From: JASGDC01 sp047605865
GTDB lineage: Bacteria > Actinomycetota > Actinomycetes > Actinomycetales > Micrococcaceae
Length of the DNA: 64,000 bases
NCBI GenBank assembly: GCA_047605865.1
Contig: JASGFC010000003.1
Coordinates: 9,199 to 73,198, forward strand
Direction of reading: 5' to 3'
In this document: positions 33,592 through 41,410 of the stretch, piece after piece
Layout: each line of letters opens with the position of its first letter
Numbering within the stretch: position 1 is the first letter of the stretch
Notes under the pieces: generated by a model
Seen by the model: only the letters and a program-made list of their open reading frames with translations
Databases searched by the model: none
What the model was told of the DNA's origin: nothing
Translations under genes and position numbers: made by a program

Positions 33592-36174
33592 TTAGAATTC
33601 GATATCGTCGAGAGACTTAACTTCCTTCTTTGGAGCTTCAGTTGTTTCTGTTGCTTGAGTTGTAGCTATTGCATCAGTATTAACTGGAATATCTGTTTGC
33701 ACAGTAGTTTCTTCAGGAGCTACTTCAACATTACTTACCGTATCATTTTGAACATCTTCAGCAGTAATAGTTTGACGTCCAGTCTGCTGCTGAGGAGTTA
33801 TATCTTGAGAGTTATTATTCTCATCTACGTTGTTACGGCGACGGCGGTTACGCTGTTGCCTTTCACCACGATCGCGGCGATTACCGTTTCTATTACCGTT
33901 GTTACGATTCTGGTTAGAACGACGTGGGCGTTCCTGCTGCGTTGATCCTTCAGATGCTGAAGTATCAGCTGTTGCAGCCTCTGAAGTAGCATCTTGAGCA
34001 CCATCAATAACAGGAACCAAAGATAGCTTACCTCGATCATCGATTTTGTTGATTTCTACTGGAATCTTTTGTCCCACAGATACTACATCTTCAACATCTT
34101 CAACACGTTGACCATTGTTAAGCTTACGCAATTCAGAAATGTGCAATAGACCATCTGTTCCTGGAACTAGAGAAATGAAAGCACCGAAAGATGCAAGTTT
34201 CACAACAGTACCAAGGTAACGTTCACCAACTTCAGGAACCTGAGGATTAGCAATAGCATTGACCATCTCACGAGCTTTATCGGCAGCTTCTCCACCAACA
34301 GCAGAAATGTAAACTGTACCGTCATCTTCAATAGAGATTTCAGCACCAGTTTCATCTTGAATTTGGTTAATCATCTTACCCTTAGGGCCAATAACTTCAC
34401 CAATCTTATCTTCTGGGATAGAGACAGAGATGATACGTGGTGCAAATTCTGACATATCACCAGCAGCTGAGATCGTATCGTTAATCAAATCAAGGATAGT
34501 CAAACGAGCTTGTTTAGCTTGAGTAAGAGCAGCTCCAAGAACTTTAGCTGGAATACCATCAAGTTTAGTATCTAGTTGGATAGCAGTAATAAAGTCTTTT
34601 GTACCAGCAACTTTGAAGTCCATGTCACCGAAAGCATCTTCAGCACCAAGGATATCTGTCAAGGCAGCATAGTGAGTTTTGCCATCGATTTGGTCTGAAA
34701 CAAGACCCATAGCGATACCAGCAACAGGGGCACGAAGTGGCACACCAGCGCTGAGTAGTGCAAGTGTTGAAGCACAGACAGAACCCATTGATGTTGAACC
34801 ATTAGAACCTAGAGCTTCTGATACTTGACGAATAGCGTATGGGAATTCTTCACGGCTTGGAATAACTGGAACAAGCGCACGTTCAGCCAAGGCACCATGA
34901 CCAATTTCACGACGTTTTGGAGAACCTACACGTCCAACTTCACCTACTGAATAAGGAGGGAAATTGTAATTGTGCATATAACGCTTAGATGTTTCAGGAG
35001 ATAAAGAATCAATTTGCTGTTCCATTTTTAACATATTCAAAGTTGTAATACCCAAGATTTGAGTTTCACCACGTTCAAAAATTGATGAACCGTGTACACG
35101 TGGCAAGACAGCAATTTCTGCGTTTAATGGACGAATATCAGCTAAACCACGACCATCAATACGAACTTGTTCTTTGAGGATGCGTTGGCGCACAATCTGC
35201 TTAGTGATTGATTTAAATGCAGCAGATAATTCTTTTTCACGATCAACAAATTCAGGCGCTAGCTGTTCAACAACCTGTTCTTGCAGTTGTGCAGCAGCAT
35301 TATCACGTTCTTGCTTATCAGCAATCGTGAAAATTTCAGCGATACGATCTGCAGCAAGATTTTTTACTGCTTCGTATGCATCGTCTTGGTAATCAGGGAA
35401 TAGAGGGAATTCTGCAGTTTCACGTGCTTCTTTTTCTGCAAGTTGAAGTTGCGCTTCACATAGTTGACGAATGAATGGCTTAGCCGCTTCAAGACCTTGG
35501 GCAACAACATCTTCAGTTGGTGCAGCTGCACCATTTTCAGTGATTAGTTTCCATGAATCATCAGTTGCTTCAGCTTCTACCATCATGATGGCAACATCAT
35601 CTTCAACTACACGACCAGCAACAACCATATCGAAAACAGCGTTTTCTAGTTCTGAATGCTTTGGAAAAGCTACCCATTGCCCATCAATGAGTGCAACACG
35701 TACACCACCAATTGGGCCAGAAAATGGTAGTCCACCCAATTGTGTAGACATTGATGCAGCGTTAATTGCAACAACGTCATACATAACATCAGGGTTGATA
35801 GCCAACACAGTTACTACAACCTGGATTTCATTACGAAGACCATCAACGAATGCTGGTCGCAATGGGCGGTCAATTAACCGTGCTGCAAGAATTGCATCTG
35901 TAGTTGGACGGCCTTCACGACGGAAGAATGAACCAGGGATTCGACCTGCCGCATACATGCGTTCTTCCACGTCAATTGTTAGAGGGAAAAAATCGAAATG
36001 TTCTTTTGGTTGCTTGCCAACAGAAGTAGCAGAGAGAAGAGCTGTATCTTCATCAATGTAGACCATGGCACATCCGGCTGCTTGTTGAGCCAAACGTCCA
36101 GTTTCAAATTTAATGGTACGAGTACCAAATTTACCGTTATCAATAACGGTTTCAACGGATTGAGTTCCTTGCAC
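33592..36174 (-). CDS. pnp: Polyribonucleotide nucleotidyltransferase (PNPase)
   Basis: Phosphorolytic 3'-5' exoribonuclease of 860 residues, longer than the usual 700-750. Two RNase PH domains are present (YIDEDTALLSATSVG; RVHGSSIFERGETQILGIT), the second with GDMDFKVAGT. A KH domain with IGEVIGPKGKMINQI and an S1 domain with GTVVKLASFGAFISL follow. The extra length is a C-terminal tail that begins very basic (Arg/Asn-rich, about residues 750-790) and turns acidic, ending LDDIEF, as in many Actinobacteria. The start at 36174 follows AAAGGAGCACGAAA. A structured leader (36213-36305) precedes it. Confidence 0.97.
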   Translation of the reverse strand: MQGTQSVETVIDNGKFGTRTIKFETGRLAQQAAGCAMVYIDEDTALLSATSVGKQPKEHFDFFPLTIDVEERMYAAGRIPGSFFRREGRPTTDAILAARLIDRPLRPAFVDGLRNEIQVVVTVLAINPDVMYDVVAINAASMSTQLGGLPFSGPIGGVRVALIDGQWVAFPKHSELENAVFDMVVAGRVVEDDVAIMMVEAEATDDSWKLITENGAAAPTEDVVAQGLEAAKPFIRQLCEAQLQLAEKEARETAEFPLFPDYQDDAYEAVKNLAADRIAEIFTIADKQERDNAAAQLQEQVVEQLAPEFVDREKELSAAFKSITKQIVRQRILKEQVRIDGRGLADIRPLNAEIAVLPRVHGSSIFERGETQILGITTLNMLKMEQQIDSLSPETSKRYMHNYNFPPYSVGEVGRVGSPKRREIGHGALAERALVPVIPSREEFPYAIRQVSEALGSNGSTSMGSVCASTLALLSAGVPLRAPVAGIAMGLVSDQIDGKTHYAALTDILGAEDAFGDMDFKVAGTKDFITAIQLDTKLDGIPAKVLGAALTQAKQARLTILDLINDTISAAGDMSEFAPRIISVSIPEDKIGEVIGPKGKMINQIQDETGAEISIEDDGTVYISAVGGEAADKAREMVNAIANPQVPEVGERYLGTVVKLASFGAFISLVPGTDGLLHISELRKLNNGQRVEDVEDVVSVGQKIPVEINKIDDRGKLSLVPVIDGAQDATSEAATADTSASEGSTQQERPRRSNQNRNNGNRNGNRRDRGERQQRNRRRRNNVDENNNSQDITPQQQTGRQTITAEDVQNDTVSNVEVAPEETTVQTDIPVNTDAIATTQATETTEAPKKEVKSLDDIEF

Positions 36175-36212
36175 TTTCGTGCTCCTTTTCTATTGTCTCG
36201 TTCTTAAACTTT

Positions 36213-36305
36213 TACCACTTCCCCACCCGGGGTGTACGGTCTTCGATCGAGACTCACGGGATTCCTTCCCGGAAGTCACTACCGAGGACCGGCCTCTTTC
36301 GTGAA
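36213..36305 (-). ncRNA. Actino-pnp-type structured 5' leader of pnp
   Basis: Between rpsO and pnp, the minus strand carries a GC-rich block that stands out from its surroundings. It contains GAGGCCGGTCCTCGG, TTCCGGGAAGGAATCCC and GATCGAAGACCG, with local complementarities such as CCGGGAAGGAATCCCG and CGGTCCTCGG. Position and strand match the Actino-pnp RNA motif described from Actinobacterial pnp leaders. Boundaries are approximate and the fold was not computed. Likely role: autoregulation of pnp, perhaps through RNase III cleavage (inference). Confidence 0.65.
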
Positions 36306-36387
36306 CAAAGAATAAGAACTTGTGTAAGTCTTGAGCCTAGTGACTCAAAACTTTATGATCTCCAAGCTAAAGCTTGTCGAAATGTGT

Positions 36388-36424
36388 AAAAGTGGAACAA
36401 GGCCTTTCGGCCCTGCTCCACAGA
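36388..36424 (-). terminator. Rho-independent terminator of rpsO
   Basis: On the minus strand GTGGAGCAGGGCC pairs with GGCCTTGTTCCAC (two G-U pairs) around GAAA, followed by TTTTA. It lies 10 nt after the rpsO stop. Confidence 0.88.
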
Positions 36425-36430
36425 GTTTTA

Positions 36431-36700
36431 TTATCGGCGAAGACCGAGGCTTTCAATAAGCGCACGGTAACGTTCGATATCAATACGCTTCAAGTAATTA
36501 AGAAGACGTTTACGCTTACCCACAAGACCCATCAGACCACGACGAGTGTGGTGATCATGTTTGTGTTCTTTAAGGTGTTCAGTAAGATCAGAAATACGGC
36601 GACTTAGCAATGCAATCTGCACCTCTGGAGAACCAGTATCACCTGAACCTGTAGCGTATTTATCAATGATTTCTTGTTTAACGTTAGCGTCTAAAGCCAC
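36431..36700 (-). CDS. rpsO: 30S ribosomal protein S15
   Basis: Complete S15 of 89 residues, the normal length, binding the 16S rRNA central domain. Conserved segments include YATGSGDTGSPEVQIALL, HKHDHHTRRGLMGLVGKRKRLL and a RYRALIESLGLRR end. It sits between the ribF group and pnp, as usual in bacteria. It has its own promoter and terminator, so rpsO can be expressed apart from pnp. GGAG precedes the ATG at 36700. Confidence 0.98.
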   Translation of the reverse strand: MALDANVKQEIIDKYATGSGDTGSPEVQIALLSRRISDLTEHLKEHKHDHHTRRGLMGLVGKRKRLLNYLKRIDIERYRALIESLGLRR

Positions 36701-36772
36701 ATTAGCTCCAATTCATAGGTACCACGAACAAAAAGAATACACGCCACCGCGGACTGCAGCGCATACTCCTTA

Positions 36773-36778
36773 AGTATA
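36773..36778 (-). promoter_or_regulatory. -10 box of rpsO
   Basis: TATACT on the minus strand, preceded by G-T, about 75 nt before the rpsO start. The leader contains a GC-rich stretch (GCTGCAGTCCGCGGTGGC). The -35 is unclear. Confidence 0.45.
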
Positions 36779-36816
36779 ACAGATTGATAAAGTTAAGCTC
36801 TTAAAGCCAGCATTAT

Positions 36817-37128
36817 CTACTGGAAATCCAACGATTCTATATTGCGATCTTTAGCTTTTTCAGCAAGTTTTTCCCGCAACTGATTGCGTATCTCACCTGA
36901 ATCATAGGTATCTAAAACGTGAACATACGCTGTAACACCTTGTGGGTTTACCATAGCCCAGGAAGCACCAATGTTTTTAAAACCACTTGACTCTTCAGCT
37001 ACTGCCACTACTCCAAAACCATCGGGGCCAAGCTCAATTCCTGTAGGATAGTTGGCATCGCCTGCTAATTCATTTAAGAATAAAACATCATTAGCTAACG
37101 CCATTCGATACATTACATTAGTTTTCAC
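36817..37128 (-). CDS. Short hypothetical protein, possibly a reduced GNAT domain
   Basis: A 103-residue protein that overlaps the end of ribF by 11 nt. MYRMALANDVLFLNELAGD resembles the first strand and helix of GNAT acetyltransferases, and AYVHVLDTYDSGEIRNQLREKLAEKAKDR lies where the acetyl-CoA-binding loop and helix would be. The Q/R-x-x-G-x-G/A loop is missing, however, and the protein is about two thirds of a GNAT domain. It may be a degenerate member or something unrelated. No membrane segment or signal is seen. The coupling to ribF suggests co-expression only. Confidence 0.5.
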   Translation of the reverse strand: MKTNVMYRMALANDVLFLNELAGDANYPTGIELGPDGFGVVAVAEESSGFKNIGASWAMVNPQGVTAYVHVLDTYDSGEIRNQLREKLAEKAKDRNIESLDFQ

Positions 37129-38083
37129 GAAGAATCCTTTCCGTCATGGCAATATCATCTTGCATTTGTTCAATTAAAGTTCTAACTCCAGTGTAAGCAA
37201 CCATGCCACGCAAATGATCAACAAACTCAATGCGTGCGTGTTTTCCATAAAGGTTAAATTCTTCAATATCTTCAACAGGGCGGTTGATAACATGAGCTTC
37301 TACTTGACGATTTTCAAGACCTTTAAAGGTTGGATTTGTACCCACTGAAATAGCTACAGGATACTTTTCATAATCTACTTCAAGCCACCCAGCATAGACA
37401 CCATCTGCAGGGATTAAACCTTCAGTATTGTACGATAAATTAGCTGTGGGAAAACCAAGCTCTCTACCTCGAGCAGCACCGTGAACAACTTCACCTTCTA
37501 CCACATGGTATCGGCCTAGAAGCCTAGTAACTTCTTCTATATTTCCATCGGCCATTGCTTCTCTAACCCACGTTGAAGAAAATCTGCGAGGCTCTCCGTT
37601 AAGAGTTGGCATCATTAAATCTTGAGGAGTCACAACCTTAAAACCATATTTTTTGCCAAGGATTTCTAAAGTACTCACATCTCCCGAGCGAGATTTACCA
37701 AAAGTAAAATCTGGACCAACCACTACTACTTTCGCTTGCAATACTCTAACTAAAATTTGAGAAACAAACTCTTCAGCATTCATCTGAGATAGCTGTGCAG
37801 TATACGGAAGCACGATAGTATCTTCTACACCAAGATTTTCAAGCACACGCAGTTTTTGTGGCATGGAGGTAATATATTGAAAATTAATATGTGGTTGATG
37901 AAATTCAATGGGATGTGGATTGAAGGTCAACACCACAGACGTTAAATCTTCACGAGCTGCTTCACGCAGCATGGTAGAAAGAATAAATTGATGGCCACGA
38001 TGCACACCATCGAAATTGCCTATCGCAACTGCACTACCCTGCGATCCACTTTTGTACTCGTTAATATTGTTAAAAATCTTCAT
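37118..38083 (-). CDS. ribF: Bifunctional riboflavin kinase / FAD synthetase
   Basis: Converts riboflavin to FMN and FAD. About 321 residues. The N-terminal nucleotidyltransferase domain has GNFDGVHRGHQ (about residues 20-30) and VVGPDFTFGKSRSG; RRFSSTWVREA (about residues 163-173) closes it. The C-terminal kinase domain shows HGAARGRELGFPTANL and the PTFKG-type loop (GTNPTFKG). I prefer ATG 38083 to 38092, both within the end of the preceding membrane-protein gene. It belongs to a truB-membrane protein-membrane protein-ribF operon. Confidence 0.95.
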   Translation of the reverse strand: MKIFNNINEYKSGSQGSAVAIGNFDGVHRGHQFILSTMLREAAREDLTSVVLTFNPHPIEFHQPHINFQYITSMPQKLRVLENLGVEDTIVLPYTAQLSQMNAEEFVSQILVRVLQAKVVVVGPDFTFGKSRSGDVSTLEILGKKYGFKVVTPQDLMMPTLNGEPRRFSSTWVREAMADGNIEEVTRLLGRYHVVEGEVVHGAARGRELGFPTANLSYNTEGLIPADGVYAGWLEVDYEKYPVAISVGTNPTFKGLENRQVEAHVINRPVEDIEEFNLYGKHARIEFVDHLRGMVAYTGVRTLIEQMQDDIAMTERILREN

Positions 38084-38531
38084 GTTGAACAATCTCGTTA
38101 GTCTTATTCTTGTTCAACCACCATAAGCCAATAATGGGCAAAAACAGTGGAATAAATAAATATCCCATACCGAATTTAGACCATACAGTATCATGTGGAA
38201 AAGCCTTACTATCTAAAATTGAAGCAAATCCAATCAGTAGCACCCCAGCAAGTTCAACACACAGCGTCACAATAGCAACCTTTTCCCATACTTGACCTTT
38301 TTGAGCAAGGGCTATCGTGGCAATAATATAAACGATACCTGAAAAGAGCGATAAGAAATAAGCAAGTGGTGCCTCGTGAAATTTGGTGAGCAATTGGAAT
38401 ACTCCACGAGCCGTAGCTGCTATAGCAAAAATTGCATAAATAAAAACTAAAGTACGCCCAAAACCGCTGGTTCGACCAGTAGATTCAGGGCGCGTAAGTT
38501 CCTGAGATTTTACAGTTTGCATGTTTTCCAT
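38070..38531 (-). CDS. Four-helix membrane protein of unknown function
   Basis: About 153 residues with four hydrophobic segments (about residues 28-47, 56-74, 83-103 and 120-137) and short polar ends. I chose ATG 38531 because it lies 5 nt after the preceding stop; an upstream ATG at 38573 would overlap that gene by 37 nt. I recognise no family motif. Position between truB and ribF, with very short gaps, makes co-transcription likely. Confidence 0.65.
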   Translation of the reverse strand: MENMQTVKSQELTRPESTGRTSGFGRTLVFIYAIFAIAATARGVFQLLTKFHEAPLAYFLSLFSGIVYIIATIALAQKGQVWEKVAIVTLCVELAGVLLIGFASILDSKAFPHDTVWSKFGMGYLFIPLFLPIIGLWWLNKNKTNEIVQHEDF

Positions 38532-38536
38532 TCTAC

Positions 38537-38920
38537 CTAATGTGTAAAGGCTCCTAGATAAGTGCCATACCATAGCTCAGCCATGCGAAGCACCATGATA
38601 ATAACCACAATATTTACTCCGCTTAGCGTCCAGGAGCTCTGCGCAGTCCGTTCTAACAACGACCAAAAAACTGCCGCAGGAGGAATTAAAAAGACTGTTA
38701 TTAAATAAGCCCAAAACTCTGCAGTAGACTTTACGGCATGACTGCCTTGGGTTGTCAGAACAATGGAAAGTATCACGTGGCCAAGCAAGCCCAACCAAGC
38801 TAGGCCCAAAGAAAAGGTTGAAACATCTCCTGGAGGACGTTTTCTGATTGCATCTACAGCGCAAGCAACCATAGAAAATAGACTCACTGCCAAGATAAAC
38901 ATTGTTAACCAGAAATTCAT
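38537..38920 (-). CDS. Small four-helix membrane protein (DUF2516-like)
   Basis: A 127-residue protein with four hydrophobic stretches. After the first helix comes AVDAIRKRPPGDVSTF, a polar loop with a basic patch, then LGLAWLGLLGHVILSIVL. This helix-KRP-helix pattern is like small actinobacterial membrane proteins (DUF2516 or similar), but the assignment is weak. It lies 7 nt after truB and is probably co-transcribed. Function unknown. Confidence 0.6.
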   Translation of the reverse strand: MNFWLTMFILAVSLFSMVACAVDAIRKRPPGDVSTFSLGLAWLGLLGHVILSIVLTTQGSHAVKSTAEFWAYLITVFLIPPAAVFWSLLERTAQSSWTLSGVNIVVIIMVLRMAELWYGTYLGAFTH

Positions 38921-38927
38921 ACCAATC

Positions 38928-39809
38928 CTAAATCTTTACCATTAACTGACTCTTTGCTACCTTAGCTTTATTCTCCATTAAGGCTACCAGCTCTCCCTGA
39001 CACCATGCACCATATAAACCACGATGATCATCTGCAGCAATACGTCTACCGTGAGTAATATCTTCGGCTTCTTCAGCCGTTACTTCTCGTGCTGGAAACA
39101 TTTCCTTTACAACGTCTGCAAGGGAAATAAGAGGTGCTGTGCTCTTTAAAGTTTCAAGGGTAACAGCATCGTCGACGTTGAATGTGCCAATGGCTGTTCT
39201 TCGCAAAGAGGTTAAATGCCCGCCAACTCCTAATTGTTGACCCATATCGCGAGCAAGAGCTCGAATATAAGTGCCTGAGCTACACGTCACAGATGCGTTA
39301 ACATCAACGAATTCTTTTTGCCTATCAATGCTATGCACTTCAAAGTCAAAAATGGTAACAGGTCTTGCTTTGAGTTTGACTTCTTCACCCTTTCGTACTT
39401 TGTGGTAAGCTCGCTCGCCGTTTATTTTGATAGCACTCACAGCAGTTGGTACTTGGAGGATATTTCCAGTAAGTTTCTCAATCTCGGCGTGAATCTGCTC
39501 ATCTGTTAAATGTGAAGCATTTGAGACTTCAACAACTTCTCCTTGAGCATCATCTGTAGTTGTAGAACTCCCTAAGCGAAGTGTTGCATCATAACTTTTG
39601 TTTTCTGTTATCAGATAGTGTAGTAATTTGGTACCTCGGTTAACACCAAGGATGAGTAAACCAGTAGCCATAGGATCTAATGTTCCTGCATGGCCTACTT
39701 TTCGAGTACCAAGGTAGCGCCTTGCTTTAGCCACCACATCATGCGAAGACCAATCTGCAGGCTTGTCAACTAAAAGAATTCCATCAGTGTTCAAGGTTAA
39801 GTTCTTCAT
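38928..39809 (-). CDS. truB: tRNA pseudouridine-55 synthase
   Basis: Makes pseudouridine 55 in the T loop of tRNAs. A 293-residue protein with GILLVDKPADWSSHDVV, the catalytic-Asp motif RKVGHAGTLDPMATGLL (Asp about residue 44) and CSSGTYIRALARDMG. The C-terminal region carries a short actinobacterial TruB extension. Here truB is separated from rbfA and infB by the two POT transporters, which are transcribed the other way; in many bacteria truB follows rbfA directly. It leads the operon toward ribF. Confidence 0.96.
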   Translation of the reverse strand: MKNLTLNTDGILLVDKPADWSSHDVVAKARRYLGTRKVGHAGTLDPMATGLLILGVNRGTKLLHYLITENKSYDATLRLGSSTTTDDAQGEVVEVSNASHLTDEQIHAEIEKLTGNILQVPTAVSAIKINGERAYHKVRKGEEVKLKARPVTIFDFEVHSIDRQKEFVDVNASVTCSSGTYIRALARDMGQQLGVGGHLTSLRRTAIGTFNVDDAVTLETLKSTAPLISLADVVKEMFPAREVTAEEAEDITHGRRIAADDHRGLYGAWCQGELVALMENKAKVAKSQLMVKI

Positions 39810-39886
39810 TTTAGTGCCAGTATAGCTTAACTGTGGGTATATGTTCTTGTAACTAAAGATTTTCAGCCTCTAAAATGGCAACACTG

Positions 39887-39900
39887 TATCCTATAAGGTA
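39887..39900 (+). promoter_or_regulatory. -10 box for a leaderless POT transporter mRNA
   Basis: TATCCT (39887-39892) ends seven bases before the ATG at 39900. AAGG is present but only two bases from the ATG. Confidence 0.4.
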
Positions 39901-41357
39901 TGGAACAAAAAAATATTACACAACAAAAAACATTTATGGGGCATCCTCGGGTATTAGCAAACCTCTTCGGCGTTGAAGTGTGGGAGCGTTTTTCTTTTTA
40001 CGGCATGTCTGCAATCCTTGCCTACTATATGTATTACCCTGCTTCACGTGGTGGGCTTGGAATTGCTGAAACTACAACTATGGGTGTCATTGGCGCCTAT
40101 ACTGGTGGTATTTATTTCTCGGCACTCCTTGGCGCATGGTTCGCTGATCGAGTTTTTGGTTCAGAAAGAACACTTTTCTATGCTGCAGTTGTTGTAATGG
40201 CAGGACATATCACGATGGCTCTCCTACCAGGTGTTGTTGGCTTGTCTATTGGATTACCTCTTATCGCTCTTGGTGCCGGTGGCGTCAAGGCAAATGCTTC
40301 ATCTATGGTGGGTACTTTGTATAAACCAGGTGACCACCGTCGTGATGCTGGATTCTCGCTGTTTTACCTTGGTATTTATATTGGTGCTGTTACTGGCCCA
40401 TTGCTTACAGGTATCTTGCAAGTAAAAATGGGTTTCCACTATGGTTTCGGTCTAGCTGCAATTGGTATGGCAATTGGTTTGGCTCAATATACTTTTGGTA
40501 GAAAAAACCTACCTGAATCTGCTCATGTGATTCACAATCCACTGACTCCTGATGAAAAGAAAAAGTTTATCACTTTTGGGGTGGGCATTGTTGCTGCGTT
40601 AGTTTTGCTTTTTGCAACTGGTATTTTCAATGATAAAAACATTGACCTTGTCATGATTGGTGCTTCTATCATTTGCACTATCGTGCTCTTTAGCACCATT
40701 ATGAAAGATCATGAAGTTTCTGATATTGAAAGAAATCAAGTTAAGTCATTTATACCGTTGTATTTTGGTAGCGTGATTTTTTGGATCTTGTATTATCAGC
40801 AGACCACAGTGTTAACCGTGTTTTCGGATAAACAGCTGAACCGTAGCCTCTTTGGCATATGGGAAATGCCTGCTGCTTGGATCCAGTCTATTAACCCATT
40901 CTTTGTGCTCTTGTTAGCAGCTGCTTTTGCAAAGCTTTGGTCTTCTTGGGGACCAAAGCAGCCTAGTACTATCACTAAATTTGCAACAGCGCTATTCTTA
41001 GCTGGTATTTCATTCTTAATGTTTACCCCTATCGCTAGTATGGGTAAGAATACTGCTCCTTTGCTTTATGTAATTTTCGTGCTCTTTATTTTAAGTATTG
41101 CTGAATTGCTTTTGTCACCTATTGGACTTTCTATTTCAACGAAACTTGCACCTAAAAAATATAAAACTCAAATGGTTGCCTTGTTCTTCCTTTCTATGTC
41201 ATTGGGTACTGCGTTAGCTGGTCGTGTTGCAAAGTATTACACCGAACAAGACGCTATAAACTACTTCATCGTATTAGGTGTTGTATCTATACTTTCAGGT
41301 GTTGTGCTTGTTGTGCTTCGTAAACCAACCCAAAAGTTAATGGGATCTATTAGGTAA
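39900..41357 (+). CDS. POT/PTR-family proton-dependent oligopeptide transporter
   Basis: MFS peptide:H+ symporter of 485 residues, DtpT type, with about 14 helices. It has the TM1 motif EVWERFSFYGMSAIL containing the E-x-x-E-R-F/Y family signature, GAYTGGIYFSALLGAWFADR, and a PTR signature near FSLFYLGIYIGAVTGPLL. It imports di- and tripeptides, which the several aminopeptidases in this window could then break down. The adjacent gene is a close paralogue. The 52-nt gap to it contains a -10 box, so each may have its own start. Confidence 0.94.
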   Translation: MEQKNITQQKTFMGHPRVLANLFGVEVWERFSFYGMSAILAYYMYYPASRGGLGIAETTTMGVIGAYTGGIYFSALLGAWFADRVFGSERTLFYAAVVVMAGHITMALLPGVVGLSIGLPLIALGAGGVKANASSMVGTLYKPGDHRRDAGFSLFYLGIYIGAVTGPLLTGILQVKMGFHYGFGLAAIGMAIGLAQYTFGRKNLPESAHVIHNPLTPDEKKKFITFGVGIVAALVLLFATGIFNDKNIDLVMIGASIICTIVLFSTIMKDHEVSDIERNQVKSFIPLYFGSVIFWILYYQQTTVLTVFSDKQLNRSLFGIWEMPAAWIQSINPFFVLLLAAAFAKLWSSWGPKQPSTITKFATALFLAGISFLMFTPIASMGKNTAPLLYVIFVLFILSIAELLLSPIGLSISTKLAPKKYKTQMVALFFLSMSLGTALAGRVAKYYTEQDAINYFIVLGVVSILSGVVLVVLRKPTQKLMGSIR

Positions 41358-41395
41358 AATCCTTAAATGAATTTTTATTCATAACAATGAATATG

Positions 41396-41410
41396 TATAA
41401 TACTAAGTTA
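41396..41410 (+). promoter_or_regulatory. -10 box upstream of second POT gene
   Basis: A perfect TATAAT (41396-41401) ends eight bases before the ATG at 41410 and there is no Shine-Dalgarno, so a leaderless mRNA is likely. Confidence 0.5.

Noticed and set aside
35471..36061. 196-residue plus-strand frame opposite pnp
   Set aside because: It lies wholly within the conserved PNPase domain and has Ser/Thr/Arg-rich composition with no recognisable domain.
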